From contig NZ_OY781091.1 in the NCBI RefSeq assembly GCF_963676275.1, positions 2,334,775 through 2,398,774 on the forward strand: 64,000 bases of DNA, given 5' to 3'. Below the pieces are notes generated by a model. It made no database searches, was not told the origin of the DNA, and saw nothing but the letters and a program-made list of their open reading frames with translations. The number at the start of each line of letters is the position of its first letter. Within the stretch, counting starts at the first letter, position 1. Shown here piece by piece: positions 17,370-24,495 of this stretch. Position numbers and translations under genes: made by a program. This DNA is from an uncultured Cohaesibacter sp. Its GTDB lineage: Bacteria > Pseudomonadota > Alphaproteobacteria > Rhizobiales > Cohaesibacteraceae.

Positions 17370-18459
17370 TCGGCTGCAAGAGGTGAAAGCAGCGCTTCAG
17401 GATGATGTGTTGCGGCTGGTCAAAGAGCTGGTCCCTGACGGAAAGGCCACGGGCAACAATTACACGGCAAAAAGTCCAGTCCGGCATGATCGGCGGGCTG
17501 GGAGCTTTGTTGTCTGGATTGGAGGCAACGCCAAGGGCGCTTTCAAGGACTATGCGGATGATGACGTGAAAGGCGACATCTTCGGGCTGATCTGTCTTTG
17601 CAAAGGACTGGACAAGAAGGAAGCGCTCGCCTGGGCTGAAGACTGGCTTGGATGGAAGACGATGAGCAAAGCCGAGAAGACCAAGTTTATGCGAGAAGTC
17701 AAAAAGCGAGAGGTTCGCCAGAAAGAAGAAGATCTGGCGTTTCAGCGGCGGATGGTGGACAGGGCGCGGCGGACCTGGTCCACCACCGTTCCTATCACCG
17801 GCACCGTGGGGGAAGAATATTTTCGCTATCGTGGTGTGCCGCTCGATCAGATCAAAAACCGTGTCGGCTTCTGTCGCTTTTTGCCAGAGTGCGAATATTG
17901 GTATGAGGCCGATTATCGCTATGAGAGCAAGAAGAAAATCAAGGTGAAGTCGGGCCGTAAGTTTCCCGCCATCGTTTCTGCCATGCGCAGCATTGACGGG
18001 CAATTGCAGGCGTTGCACTACACTTTTCTGGCTTCGGACGGACGCGGCAAAGCGCCTGTCGCAGACCCGAGCAAGGCGAAGCTGATGTATCCACGCACCA
18101 CAGGGGCAGCCATCTGGCTGACGCGGGGCAATGGCAACATGGACGCCAAGACCATGGCGGATAAGGGGCTGGTTTGCCCAGTGATCGTGGGAGAAGGCAT
18201 CGAGGACGGCCTGTCGGCCGCACTGGCCGTTCCAGAAGCTCGGGTGTTGGCGGCGGGATCCTTGCCGAACCTTTTGCACCTGCCGCTGCATAACTGCTTT
18301 GGCTCGATATTGCTTCTTAAAGACAACGACTGGAACAAGCCACAGGCGCAGGAACTATTCGATAAAGCAATGGACCGGATCAAGCGTCACGGCTTACCGG
18401 TGGCGTCTGTCAGCTCTTCTTCGGGTAAGGATTTCAATGATTTGTTGAGGGGGGAGTAA
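17362..18459 (+). CDS. Phage DNA primase with Toprim domain
   Basis: 365 residues. The N-terminal half (about 1-110) contains the SPVRHDRRAGSFVVWI and GAFKDYADDDVKGDIFGLI pattern of phage and plasmid primases whose zinc finger is degenerate. The C-terminal half is a Toprim catalytic domain: VIVGEGIEDGLSAALA with the metal-binding Glu, then ILLLKDNDW with the Asp pair, and GKDFNDLL at the end. It makes primers for phage replication together with the D5-type helicase at 20408. The stop codon is followed by an antisense, AT-rich insertion before the operon resumes at 19361. Confidence 0.88.
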   Translation: MVSRLQEVKAALQDDVLRLVKELVPDGKATGNNYTAKSPVRHDRRAGSFVVWIGGNAKGAFKDYADDDVKGDIFGLICLCKGLDKKEALAWAEDWLGWKTMSKAEKTKFMREVKKREVRQKEEDLAFQRRMVDRARRTWSTTVPITGTVGEEYFRYRGVPLDQIKNRVGFCRFLPECEYWYEADYRYESKKKIKVKSGRKFPAIVSAMRSIDGQLQALHYTFLASDGRGKAPVADPSKAKLMYPRTTGAAIWLTRGNGNMDAKTMADKGLVCPVIVGEGIEDGLSAALAVPEARVLAAGSLPNLLHLPLHNCFGSILLLKDNDWNKPQAQELFDKAMDRIKRHGLPVASVSSSSGKDFNDLLRGE

Positions 18460-18479
18460 ATATGAATCGCTACGTAAAC

Positions 18480-19310
18480 CTAAATCCGCTTAGATTTCGT
18501 GTTCTGTTCAGACTTCTTTCTAATGAAATTCAGTATCATTTTTTGTTCTTGCGAATATTTTTGCGCATAAGAAAAAACTATGTCCATGTAATTCAAAACA
18601 TCTTCCGTGATGTTTTTGCCATATTTCTCACAGTATTTCTCTTCAAAACTTATTTTTCTTATATTGTTGAGGTGAAAATAGAATTTATCTACTTCGTCGG
18701 GTTTGTCGAAGTTGTATATTTCAAACCAGACTCTAACATTTTCACCAAAATTTTCATAATACAAATTAAAATAATAAAGAAGTCTATCTCTAATTTCCGA
18801 TGTTTCCTTCATACCTTCAATGCCGAGAGCATATATAACTTCATTTTCAGGAAAAGCGATGAAGTTTTTAAAATTTTGATAGCATTCTATAAATCGCTCT
18901 ACTTCATGCGACAAGATGTGTTTGTCTTTGGATTGTATTTTCTTGAGAAAAAATTGCAACTGAATACCAGAGTACGCAGTTGTTCGATCTTTTTGCAACA
19001 TAGAGATATTCTTTGCAGCAATGATATCGCGAGTGTGAGCGAACTGAACGAAAAAATCACTGTTTTGCTTTCGTATTTCAGAAACCTGAACCCAAACAAA
19101 AAAAGCAGCGAGCAAGCCTACGAAGGCTCCAAACCAACCACTCAACGAGCTCACAATGGTCCAAAACCTATCGAAAGAGATCTCACTAGCCGAATTGGGG
19201 TCGAGAGAAAAATATATAATGTGAGAAAACAGATAGAGTACGGCCAGGACCAAACTTGCCGATACAATACCAAAAACAAAATGCCGAAAATTTTCTCTAA
19301 TCCATCCCAT
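18480..19310 (-). CDS. Antisense AT-rich protein with two membrane helices (candidate phage-encoded defence or exclusion factor)
   Basis: 276 residues from the ATG at 19310 (a TTG at 19346 is also possible). Two hydrophobic helices near the N-terminus (FVFGIVSASLVLAVLYLF and GWFGAFVGLLAAFFVWVQVS) are followed by about 190 residues of charged, helical cytoplasmic sequence. Topology and composition resemble small membrane sensor-effector proteins found as single cargo genes in prophages. It runs opposite to the early operon and is very AT-rich, so it is probably a moron expressed from its own promoter in the lysogen. The plus strand is also open here (18462-19364), but that translation is a Phe/Tyr/Ile-rich shadow. 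No family recognised. Confidence 0.65.
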   Translation of the reverse strand: MGWIRENFRHFVFGIVSASLVLAVLYLFSHIIYFSLDPNSASEISFDRFWTIVSSLSGWFGAFVGLLAAFFVWVQVSEIRKQNSDFFVQFAHTRDIIAAKNISMLQKDRTTAYSGIQLQFFLKKIQSKDKHILSHEVERFIECYQNFKNFIAFPENEVIYALGIEGMKETSEIRDRLLYYFNLYYENFGENVRVWFEIYNFDKPDEVDKFYFHLNNIRKISFEEKYCEKYGKNITEDVLNYMDIVFSYAQKYSQEQKMILNFIRKKSEQNTKSKRI

Positions 19311-19360
19311 ACAACCAATATGCGCAGATTCTCTTTTGCTCGCCAATTGGGGATGGCTGC

Positions 19361-19666
19361 ATGATGCCCAGAAACCTGTTTCAGGAAGCGCTTTCTAACG
19401 CCAAAGCAAGGGGCTGCACACCCGATAAATGGGTGGTGAACAGCCATGTCGTGACCGCGCTAGTCGAAAACCGGCGCAATTCTTCCGTCAATTACATAGA
19501 TGTCATCAACATCATGGAGCAGACCATGGAGATCCTCGGTTTGCCGGTGCGCATGAGCACGAAAATAGATCCAATGGTGGTCATCTTGGCCGAAGGCAAG
19601 AGAGGCCTAAGCAGCTTCACCATTCCCCTTGTAATCGATCTGACCGAACTGGGTCCGATCGGCTGA
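19361..19666 (+). CDS. Hypothetical early phage protein
   Basis: 101 residues, no family recognised. Starts with ATG at 19361, preceded by GGGGATGG. Sequence begins MMPRNLFQEALSNAKARG and ends with a beta-rich, hydrophobic segment (SFTIPLVIDLTELG). Resumes the plus-strand replication operon after the antisense cargo gene and is followed 39 bases later by another early gene. Confidence 0.6.
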   Translation: MMPRNLFQEALSNAKARGCTPDKWVVNSHVVTALVENRRNSSVNYIDVINIMEQTMEILGLPVRMSTKIDPMVVILAEGKRGLSSFTIPLVIDLTELGPIG

Positions 19667-19705
19667 ACCTCAGTATTGGCCCGTCGCAACATCAAGGAAG
19701 CAACC

Positions 19706-20386
19706 ATGTCAGATGAAAAAAACACTCAGCCCATCTTGGATGTCGATGCCCAGAAAGTCGCTATGGCCGTGGGGCATGTAGCGGCGCTCGCGTTGGTCAC
19801 ACAAATGCGGGACGGTACGCAGAATGAGCTAGAGCTTTATTATCGTCTGTTCGAGCCTTTGGAAGAGGGCAGGCACACCGAAGACGATCTTGCCATTCTG
19901 GCCCAATATGTCTGTGACCGGCCAGAGAATGTGACCGGAGAGCAGCTCTTCCGGAAGGCGGCGGAGCTAGCTCTGCACAAGGCCGAACCTGACAGTTATT
20001 TCGATCAGGCCCATGATGTGCGTGAAGCCTATCGTCTATTCGCCAAGTCCTGTCGACTGGTTTTCATTGATCTGGAAATCTGGCAGCGGGAAGAAAAAAG
20101 CACGCAGGCAAAAACCACACAGAAACGCGAGCCGATCCCCCAAGATGACCAGACCTTCGCGCCCGATGACAAGCCGCTGGATAAAGACCCTGTACGGGAT
20201 GCGGCACTCAAGGCCATCGCCAGTATGCCCGAGGCTAAGGGGCCGATAGCGCTAATGCAGCCAGAAGAAACGGAAACTGCATCAGACCCCATGTTTGATG
20301 ATGAAACGCCGTTCTTCTCCATCGGGGAACGACCAGTGGCACATCAGGGCAAGCCGCAACGCGGTGGCGCACGGACTAGCAAGTAA
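19706..20386 (+). CDS. Hypothetical early phage protein, acidic
   Basis: 226 residues from the ATG at 19706, which has AAGGAAG upstream; a start ten codons earlier is less likely. The N-terminal 130 residues are helical and the last 90 are acidic and probably disordered (REPIPQDDQTFAPDDKP). It sits immediately upstream of the helicase gene in the replication operon, so a loader or accessory role is possible, but no family is recognised. Confidence 0.65.
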   Translation: MSDEKNTQPILDVDAQKVAMAVGHVAALALVTQMRDGTQNELELYYRLFEPLEEGRHTEDDLAILAQYVCDRPENVTGEQLFRKAAELALHKAEPDSYFDQAHDVREAYRLFAKSCRLVFIDLEIWQREEKSTQAKTTQKREPIPQDDQTFAPDDKPLDKDPVRDAALKAIASMPEAKGPIALMQPEETETASDPMFDDETPFFSIGERPVAHQGKPQRGGARTSK

Positions 20387-20407
20387 ACCAAGGAAAGAAG
20401 GTGCGCT

Positions 20408-22237
20408 GTGTCTGCATCAGGCGTTCAACAAATTCGGGATGCGGTTATGCCTGCCCTCAGGGAAGTGACGCGGGAGCAGGAGCAGCGAAAGAAAGAACCG
20501 CCCATACCCAACGAGAAAGACGGCTATAGCCGCGGCGATGCTTCGCCTGGGGAATGGGAACCGGATGCAGCTGGCTTGCCGCCGGATTGCCCCGTGCAGC
20601 CGTTGGGCATGGATGGTGATATTATCTATCTAGTGGACGCCATGGGGCAACTGGCGGCAGTCAGCCCTTCGAGCTTTGGACAAGCCTTCATCCAGCGCCT
20701 ATTCGGGCGCCATATCGGCTATGCCTATTGGGCTTGGCCGCAATATGGCAAGGGCGACAATTATCCCTCCGGATTTAAGGCGGAAAAGCTGCGAGAAACC
20801 TTCTATGCAGCAGCGTCCATTAAAGGGCTCTGGAATGCCGTTGAAAAAGTGCGCGGGCTCGGAGCCTGGCGCGGCGATGATGGCGAATTGATTATCCATT
20901 GCGGCAATTGTCTCTGGATCAATGGTACGCGGATTAAGACAGGCGAGGAGGGGCGCTATTTCTACCCCAAACGTCCCGCAATTCATGGGCCTTGGGAGGA
21001 AGCCGTGCCTTTTGAAGACAATCCCGCACGGGATCTGTTTCGCCTCCTGAAGACCTGGAACTGGAAGCGGCCCGAGGTCGATCCTTTGCTGTTTCTGGGG
21101 TCTATGGGCGTCGGCATGCTTGGTGGTGCATTGGACTGGCGTCCGTCTGTCTTCCTGATTGGTGACAAGGCGGTGGGCAAATCCACCTTGCAGAAGATAT
21201 ACAAGGCCGTGATGGGCGATGGGCTAGTCTCCTCAACAGATACGACACCAGCGGGTATCTATCAGCGAGTTGGAAACGGCTCTTTACCTGTGGCCATCGA
21301 TGAACTGGAAAGCGAGGATGACAACCGGCGCGTGACGGCGGTGGTTAAACTGGCTCGCCTTGCGGCCAGTGGTGGCTTGATGTTGAGGGGAGGGCAGGAC
21401 CACACCGGTGTCGAGTTTCAGGCAAGATCAGCCTTTCTCTTTTCCGCCATCAACCCGCCACCTCTTGCCCCTCAGGATCTTTCGCGCATGGCCGTGATAT
21501 CCATCGACAAGCTGGATCCGGATGCCGTGACCGAATTGCCGGATCTGGACCCGAATACGGGGCCGAAGCTATTGCGCCGTCTTAGCGATCAATGGGGCCT
21601 GTTTGATGGCACCTGGCAAGCCTATCGCGATGTATTGCGGGATGGTGGCCATGACAGTCGAGGACAGGATACTTACGGCACCTTTCTGGCCTGCGCTCAT
21701 TTGCTCCTGGGCGATGAGGGCATGGAAGAAGCTGGCTATCGGGCAGACGATCTGTCCGGATGGGCTGATGCGCTCAATGCGCAAGGGCTTGCCGAGAAGG
21801 AAGCCGCTGAAGAAAACTGGAAAGCCTGCCTGGAACATCTACTGACCAGTCGCGTCGATGCCTGGCGCGGCGGCATGCAGCACACAATTGGCGCGTTGGT
21901 TGAAGGTTATCAGGATAGCGGCAACAGTTATCTCGATGTCGCCAAGACGCGGGAGCTGTTGGCTCAGGTGGACATTGGCTTATTGCCGAAGGGACAGAAC
22001 AAAATCGATGCTGCCAGTGATTTTCTGGCGATCCCCAACAAGGGTCCGAACCTGACCAGCCTGTTTGACGGGATGCCCTGGGGCAATGGCGTCTGGACCT
22101 ATGCGTTGCGTCAGGGGCCGCTCGATATTGTGGAATACCGAAAGGAATTCAACAAGGTAAAGATCGGCGGTGTCTCCCGACGCGTAACGCTGGTCAACCT
22201 GACGGCTTTTGCTGACTATGCAGAGAAGGTGGGGTGA
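20408..22237 (+). CDS. D5/superfamily 3-type phage replicative helicase
   Basis: 609 residues with a GTG start preceded by AAAGAAGG. An N-terminal region of about 200 residues (DUF927-like features such as GDDGELIIHCGNCLWI) leads to an AAA+ core: Walker A GDKAVGKST (252-260), Walker B VAIDELE (295-301) and sensor region SAFLFSAINPPPLAP. A C-terminal winged-helix-like domain follows. With the separate Toprim primase at 17362 this looks like a P4-alpha-type primase-helicase split over two genes. The repeat-rich tract beginning about 720 bases downstream is a plausible origin for it. Confidence 0.85.
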   Translation: MSASGVQQIRDAVMPALREVTREQEQRKKEPPIPNEKDGYSRGDASPGEWEPDAAGLPPDCPVQPLGMDGDIIYLVDAMGQLAAVSPSSFGQAFIQRLFGRHIGYAYWAWPQYGKGDNYPSGFKAEKLRETFYAAASIKGLWNAVEKVRGLGAWRGDDGELIIHCGNCLWINGTRIKTGEEGRYFYPKRPAIHGPWEEAVPFEDNPARDLFRLLKTWNWKRPEVDPLLFLGSMGVGMLGGALDWRPSVFLIGDKAVGKSTLQKIYKAVMGDGLVSSTDTTPAGIYQRVGNGSLPVAIDELESEDDNRRVTAVVKLARLAASGGLMLRGGQDHTGVEFQARSAFLFSAINPPPLAPQDLSRMAVISIDKLDPDAVTELPDLDPNTGPKLLRRLSDQWGLFDGTWQAYRDVLRDGGHDSRGQDTYGTFLACAHLLLGDEGMEEAGYRADDLSGWADALNAQGLAEKEAAEENWKACLEHLLTSRVDAWRGGMQHTIGALVEGYQDSGNSYLDVAKTRELLAQVDIGLLPKGQNKIDAASDFLAIPNKGPNLTSLFDGMPWGNGVWTYALRQGPLDIVEYRKEFNKVKIGGVSRRVTLVNLTAFADYAEKVG

Positions 22238-22239
22238 TG

Positions 22240-22611
22240 TCAGACCAGATCGTCCACATCAACAGCAAGGATATCGGCAAGGGCTTTGATCGTGTCTATG
22301 GATCCTTTGCGCTTGCCGCTCTCGATCTGGGAAATCATCTCCTGTTTGACACCAACAGCGTCAGCCAGCTGCCTTTGCGTGATGCCGCGATACTTTCGAT
22401 AGACCTTGACGGGGTTCTCACCATCCAGCAGAGCTTCAACCACGCTAGAGGGGAAATACTCTCCATCTTCGGCCTTGGCTTTGTCGTAAAGCTCTTCATC
22501 GGACAGGGTAATGTCAGCGGCGCTCGGATCCAGGGCAAGATAGTCTTCCCAGCTCAACTCCACCTTGGAAGGGCGACCGGCTTCGTCATAGATGATGTTT
22601 GGAACTGCCAT
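22240..22611 (-). CDS. Antitoxin with XRE helix-turn-helix (type II TA)
   Basis: 123 residues. N-terminal segment (SKVELSWEDYLALDPSAADI) likely binds the toxin, and the C-terminal half is an XRE helix-turn-helix: YRGITQRQLADAVGVKQEMI then SQIESGKRKGS. It lies nine bases downstream of a RelE-type toxin gene, in toxin-first order as in HigBA-type modules. Its stop codon is two bases from the stop of the convergent helicase gene. Expected to repress the operon by binding the palindrome in the promoter at 22913-22927. Confidence 0.85.
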   Translation of the reverse strand: MAVPNIIYDEAGRPSKVELSWEDYLALDPSAADITLSDEELYDKAKAEDGEYFPSSVVEALLDGENPVKVYRKYRGITQRQLADAVGVKQEMISQIESGKRKGSIDTIKALADILAVDVDDLV

Positions 22612-22620
22612 GTTTCACTC

Positions 22621-22881
22621 CTAGCGCTTGTACACATCGCCTCTGGGGCCGATCTTTTCGATGGAAAGGATACGGATTTCATCGTCCCTGTCATACAGGA
22701 CGCGATAATCCCCGACCCTCAACCGAAATCCATCTCTCCCGGACAGGGGCTTGACGTTCATGTCTGTTCTATCCGGATCTTCGGCCAGCTTCATGATAGC
22801 GCTATGAATGCTCTTGGCCCTCTTGGGCTGTACGCGCTTCAATGCCTTCATTGCCTGCGACTTATAGGCGACTTTGTACAT
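22621..22881 (-). CDS. RelE/ParE-family toxin
   Basis: 86 residues from the ATG at 22881. The fold signature of RelE-type mRNA interferases or ParE-type toxins is clear: MYKVAYKSQAMKALKRV, then PLSGRDGFRLRVGDYRVLYD and IRILSIEKIGPRGDVYK. The conserved Arg residues of GFRLRVGDYRV and the C-terminal Arg/Tyr fit a ribosome-dependent RNase rather than a gyrase poison, but the two are hard to tell apart by eye. First gene of the TA operon, with a near-consensus promoter directly upstream. Likely stabilises the prophage. Confidence 0.85.
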   Translation of the reverse strand: MYKVAYKSQAMKALKRVQPKRAKSIHSAIMKLAEDPDRTDMNVKPLSGRDGFRLRVGDYRVLYDRDDEIRILSIEKIGPRGDVYKR

Positions 22882-22909
22882 GCGATCTGTGCTTCCTTGA
22901 TACGTCACC

Positions 22910-22938
22910 AATATAACTATGAGTTATTTTTGTGTCAA
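22910..22938 (-). promoter_or_regulatory. Sigma-70 promoter with operator palindrome for the TA operon
   Basis: On the minus strand TTGACA and TATATT are separated by exactly 17 bases. The spacer holds a perfect inverted repeat, ATAACT-ATG-AGTTAT (22913-22927), that overlaps the -10 box, the expected place for antitoxin-mediated autorepression. The toxin start lies 29 bases downstream of the -10. Confidence 0.85.
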
Positions 22939-22954
22939 GGCATGTCCCTGAAGA

Positions 22955-23485
22955 GTATTCCCCGACCCCTTGCCTGGCGAGATAGCACCCGACGAAAGCA
23001 CGTGTCTTTAACTGGTTAGCCCCGACCCATTACCAATGAAAGGAAAATCCGAGGTGTACGCCCCAATCACATTTGCCACTCAACCCCGACCCTTTCCTGT
23101 TAAAGACAGACCGCGTCCTGTCACGCCTTTTGCAAAAGCAAAAGCCCTGCCAGTCCAAGCGGACAGTTGACCAGGTGTGATCGGCGCTAGGCTCAAATAG
23201 CTGTGGGTGTGTTCCCGTTCTTGACGGGTCCGGGGACACCACAGGGGACACTGGGGACACCTCAGTGACACCTAGTGTCCCCAATATTTCATAGTCAAAA
23301 CAGAGACTTAAAGCATGGGTTCCACTGGGGACACCAAATAAGCCTCACGTCACGCGCACGCGCGCGCGTATAGGGAAATAGGTGTCCCTAGTGGAACTAG
23401 TGGAACTATAGAGATAAGCAATTGGTTTCATTGAGTTTTTGCGGGGACACTTGCGGGGACACCAGTGACATTTGGTGTCCCCGAG
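22955..23485. repeat. Non-coding repeat tract with GGGGACAC iterons (candidate replication origin)
   Basis: No convincing gene lies between 22939 and 23547. The word GGGGACAC occurs directly at 23232, 23244, 23253, 23327, 23443 and 23455, and inverted (GTGTCCCC) at 23275 and 23475, with a one-base variant at 23382. Two pairs form inverted repeats: 23253-23282 (8-bp arms) and 23455-23482 (GGGGACACCA arms, 10 bp, perfect). Between them are AGTGGAACT direct repeats (23389-23407) and an alternating CG run (23351-23369). Upstream, CCCCGACCC appears at 22960, 23020 and 23084. The tract follows the helicase and precedes the packaging genes. Confidence 0.75.
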
Positions 23486-23547
23486 CCTTCACATCCAGTG
23501 CCATGCGATCTGCTTGTTTGAATAAAATATCGAGGTTTATCAAATAG

Positions 23548-24177
23548 ATGACAGATAAAACAGAGCAAATGGATCTGCTACAAACCAGCGAAAATGAGGG
23601 GTGTGAGGGCGCGCCGACTGCGGTTTTTCCGGCGGCGAGGGTGGCAAAACGCGGTCCGGGCAGGCCAAAAGGAGCGGTCAACAAGAAAACCGAGGCTATT
23701 GGCAAGCTCTACCAGACCAAAGGGTTCCGCGATCCGCTGTTGTTCCAGGGCGAAATTATGTCCAGTCATCCACTGGATCTGCACGAATGGTTCCTTGCGA
23801 TGGAAGGCAGAGCCAGAGGATTGAACATCGAGAAGGCCAGAGATGCATGGAAAGCCGGAACGCTGGCGGGCGTGCCATCGATCGCAGAGATCGTGGCGTT
23901 GCAAACCAAAGTGGCCGATAGCCTGACGCCATACCTGTACGGCAAGAAGCCGCAGCAGAACGAAGAGGAGAACGAGCGCCTGCCAATGCTCTTCATTGAC
24001 CTGGGCGATGACAGCCAGAGCGTAACCAATCAGACTTCTGAAGGCATGCTTTCCATTGGCCAAAGCCCCGAAGACGAAAGTCTACAAAATCAATCACTTA
24101 GCAAGACCATTGATCGAGCGTCTCATGACAAGCTGTCTCATGAAACAGTCAAGCCTCTGAAAGACAAGGAAGAATAG
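23548..24177 (+). CDS. Putative terminase small subunit
   Basis: 209 residues. An AT-hook-like basic segment (AKRGPGRPKGAVNKKTEAIG, about 33-52) is followed by a helical region and a Ser/Asn-rich acidic tail. Proteins with this GPGRPKG lead, encoded just ahead of a podovirus-type TerL, usually serve as the DNA-recognising small terminase that starts headful or cos packaging. Position, size and the DNA-binding segment support that here, but sequence similarity is low. It is the first gene after the repeat tract, so the pac/cos site may lie within or near it. Confidence 0.6.
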   Translation: MTDKTEQMDLLQTSENEGCEGAPTAVFPAARVAKRGPGRPKGAVNKKTEAIGKLYQTKGFRDPLLFQGEIMSSHPLDLHEWFLAMEGRARGLNIEKARDAWKAGTLAGVPSIAEIVALQTKVADSLTPYLYGKKPQQNEEENERLPMLFIDLGDDSQSVTNQTSEGMLSIGQSPEDESLQNQSLSKTIDRASHDKLSHETVKPLKDKEE

Positions 24178-24180
24178 CCA

Positions 24181-24495
24181 ATGTTGCAGCTGATAGATTA
24201 TCAGAAGGAAGGCCGTGGCAAAACAGGTGGACCGGCATGTTTTGAGTGGAGTGGGTTTGAAGAATTTTGTCTCACCTCGGTTCTGCTCGCCCTCCCTCTC
24301 GCCACCAAGAAGGGCAGAATTTCGCGCAGGGCCTCCCCGAAAGCACCCCCCAGCCCCCCTTATAGGGGTGTGACGCCACACACCGATAGGGATTTTCTTC
24401 GGAATAAGCCAGCCAACGGCGCGTTCTTGAGGTCTCCGGCCAGGGGTCGGGGGAAAAACGATATGGCTGATTTACAGCAGGGGGAAAGGGGATGA
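24181..24495 (+). CDS. Doubtful small ORF between the terminase genes
   Basis: 104 codons that start three bases after the TerS stop, with AAGGAAG upstream, and end overlapping the TerL start by four bases, so the layout looks like coupled translation. The translation, however, is of poor quality: SPKAPPSPPYRGVTPH and similar Pro/Arg-rich stretches, no domain. The DNA contains CCCCCCAGCCCCCC and a short inverted repeat CCCCTTATAGGGG (24356-24368). It may be a real small gene, or untranslated DNA with a packaging signal. Confidence 0.35.
   Translation: MLQLIDYQKEGRGKTGGPACFEWSGFEEFCLTSVLLALPLATKKGRISRRASPKAPPSPPYRGVTPHTDRDFLRNKPANGAFLRSPARGRGKNDMADLQQGERG

Noticed and set aside
18462-19364. 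A 300-codon plus-strand ORF following the primase with a good ribosome-site-like GGGGGGAG.
   Set aside because: Its translation is very rich in Phe, Tyr and Ile with no domain, while the minus strand reads as a normal two-helix protein with balanced charges.
23351-23369. Alternating CG run as a methylation or Z-DNA switch.
   Set aside because: Only 19 bases long with interruptions; noted as part of the repeat tract but nothing supports a separate function.
23232-23482. The GGGGACAC repeats as a CRISPR array.
   Set aside because: The unit is 8 bp, spacing is irregular (9 to 116 bases), and copies occur in both orientations; no cas genes nearby.
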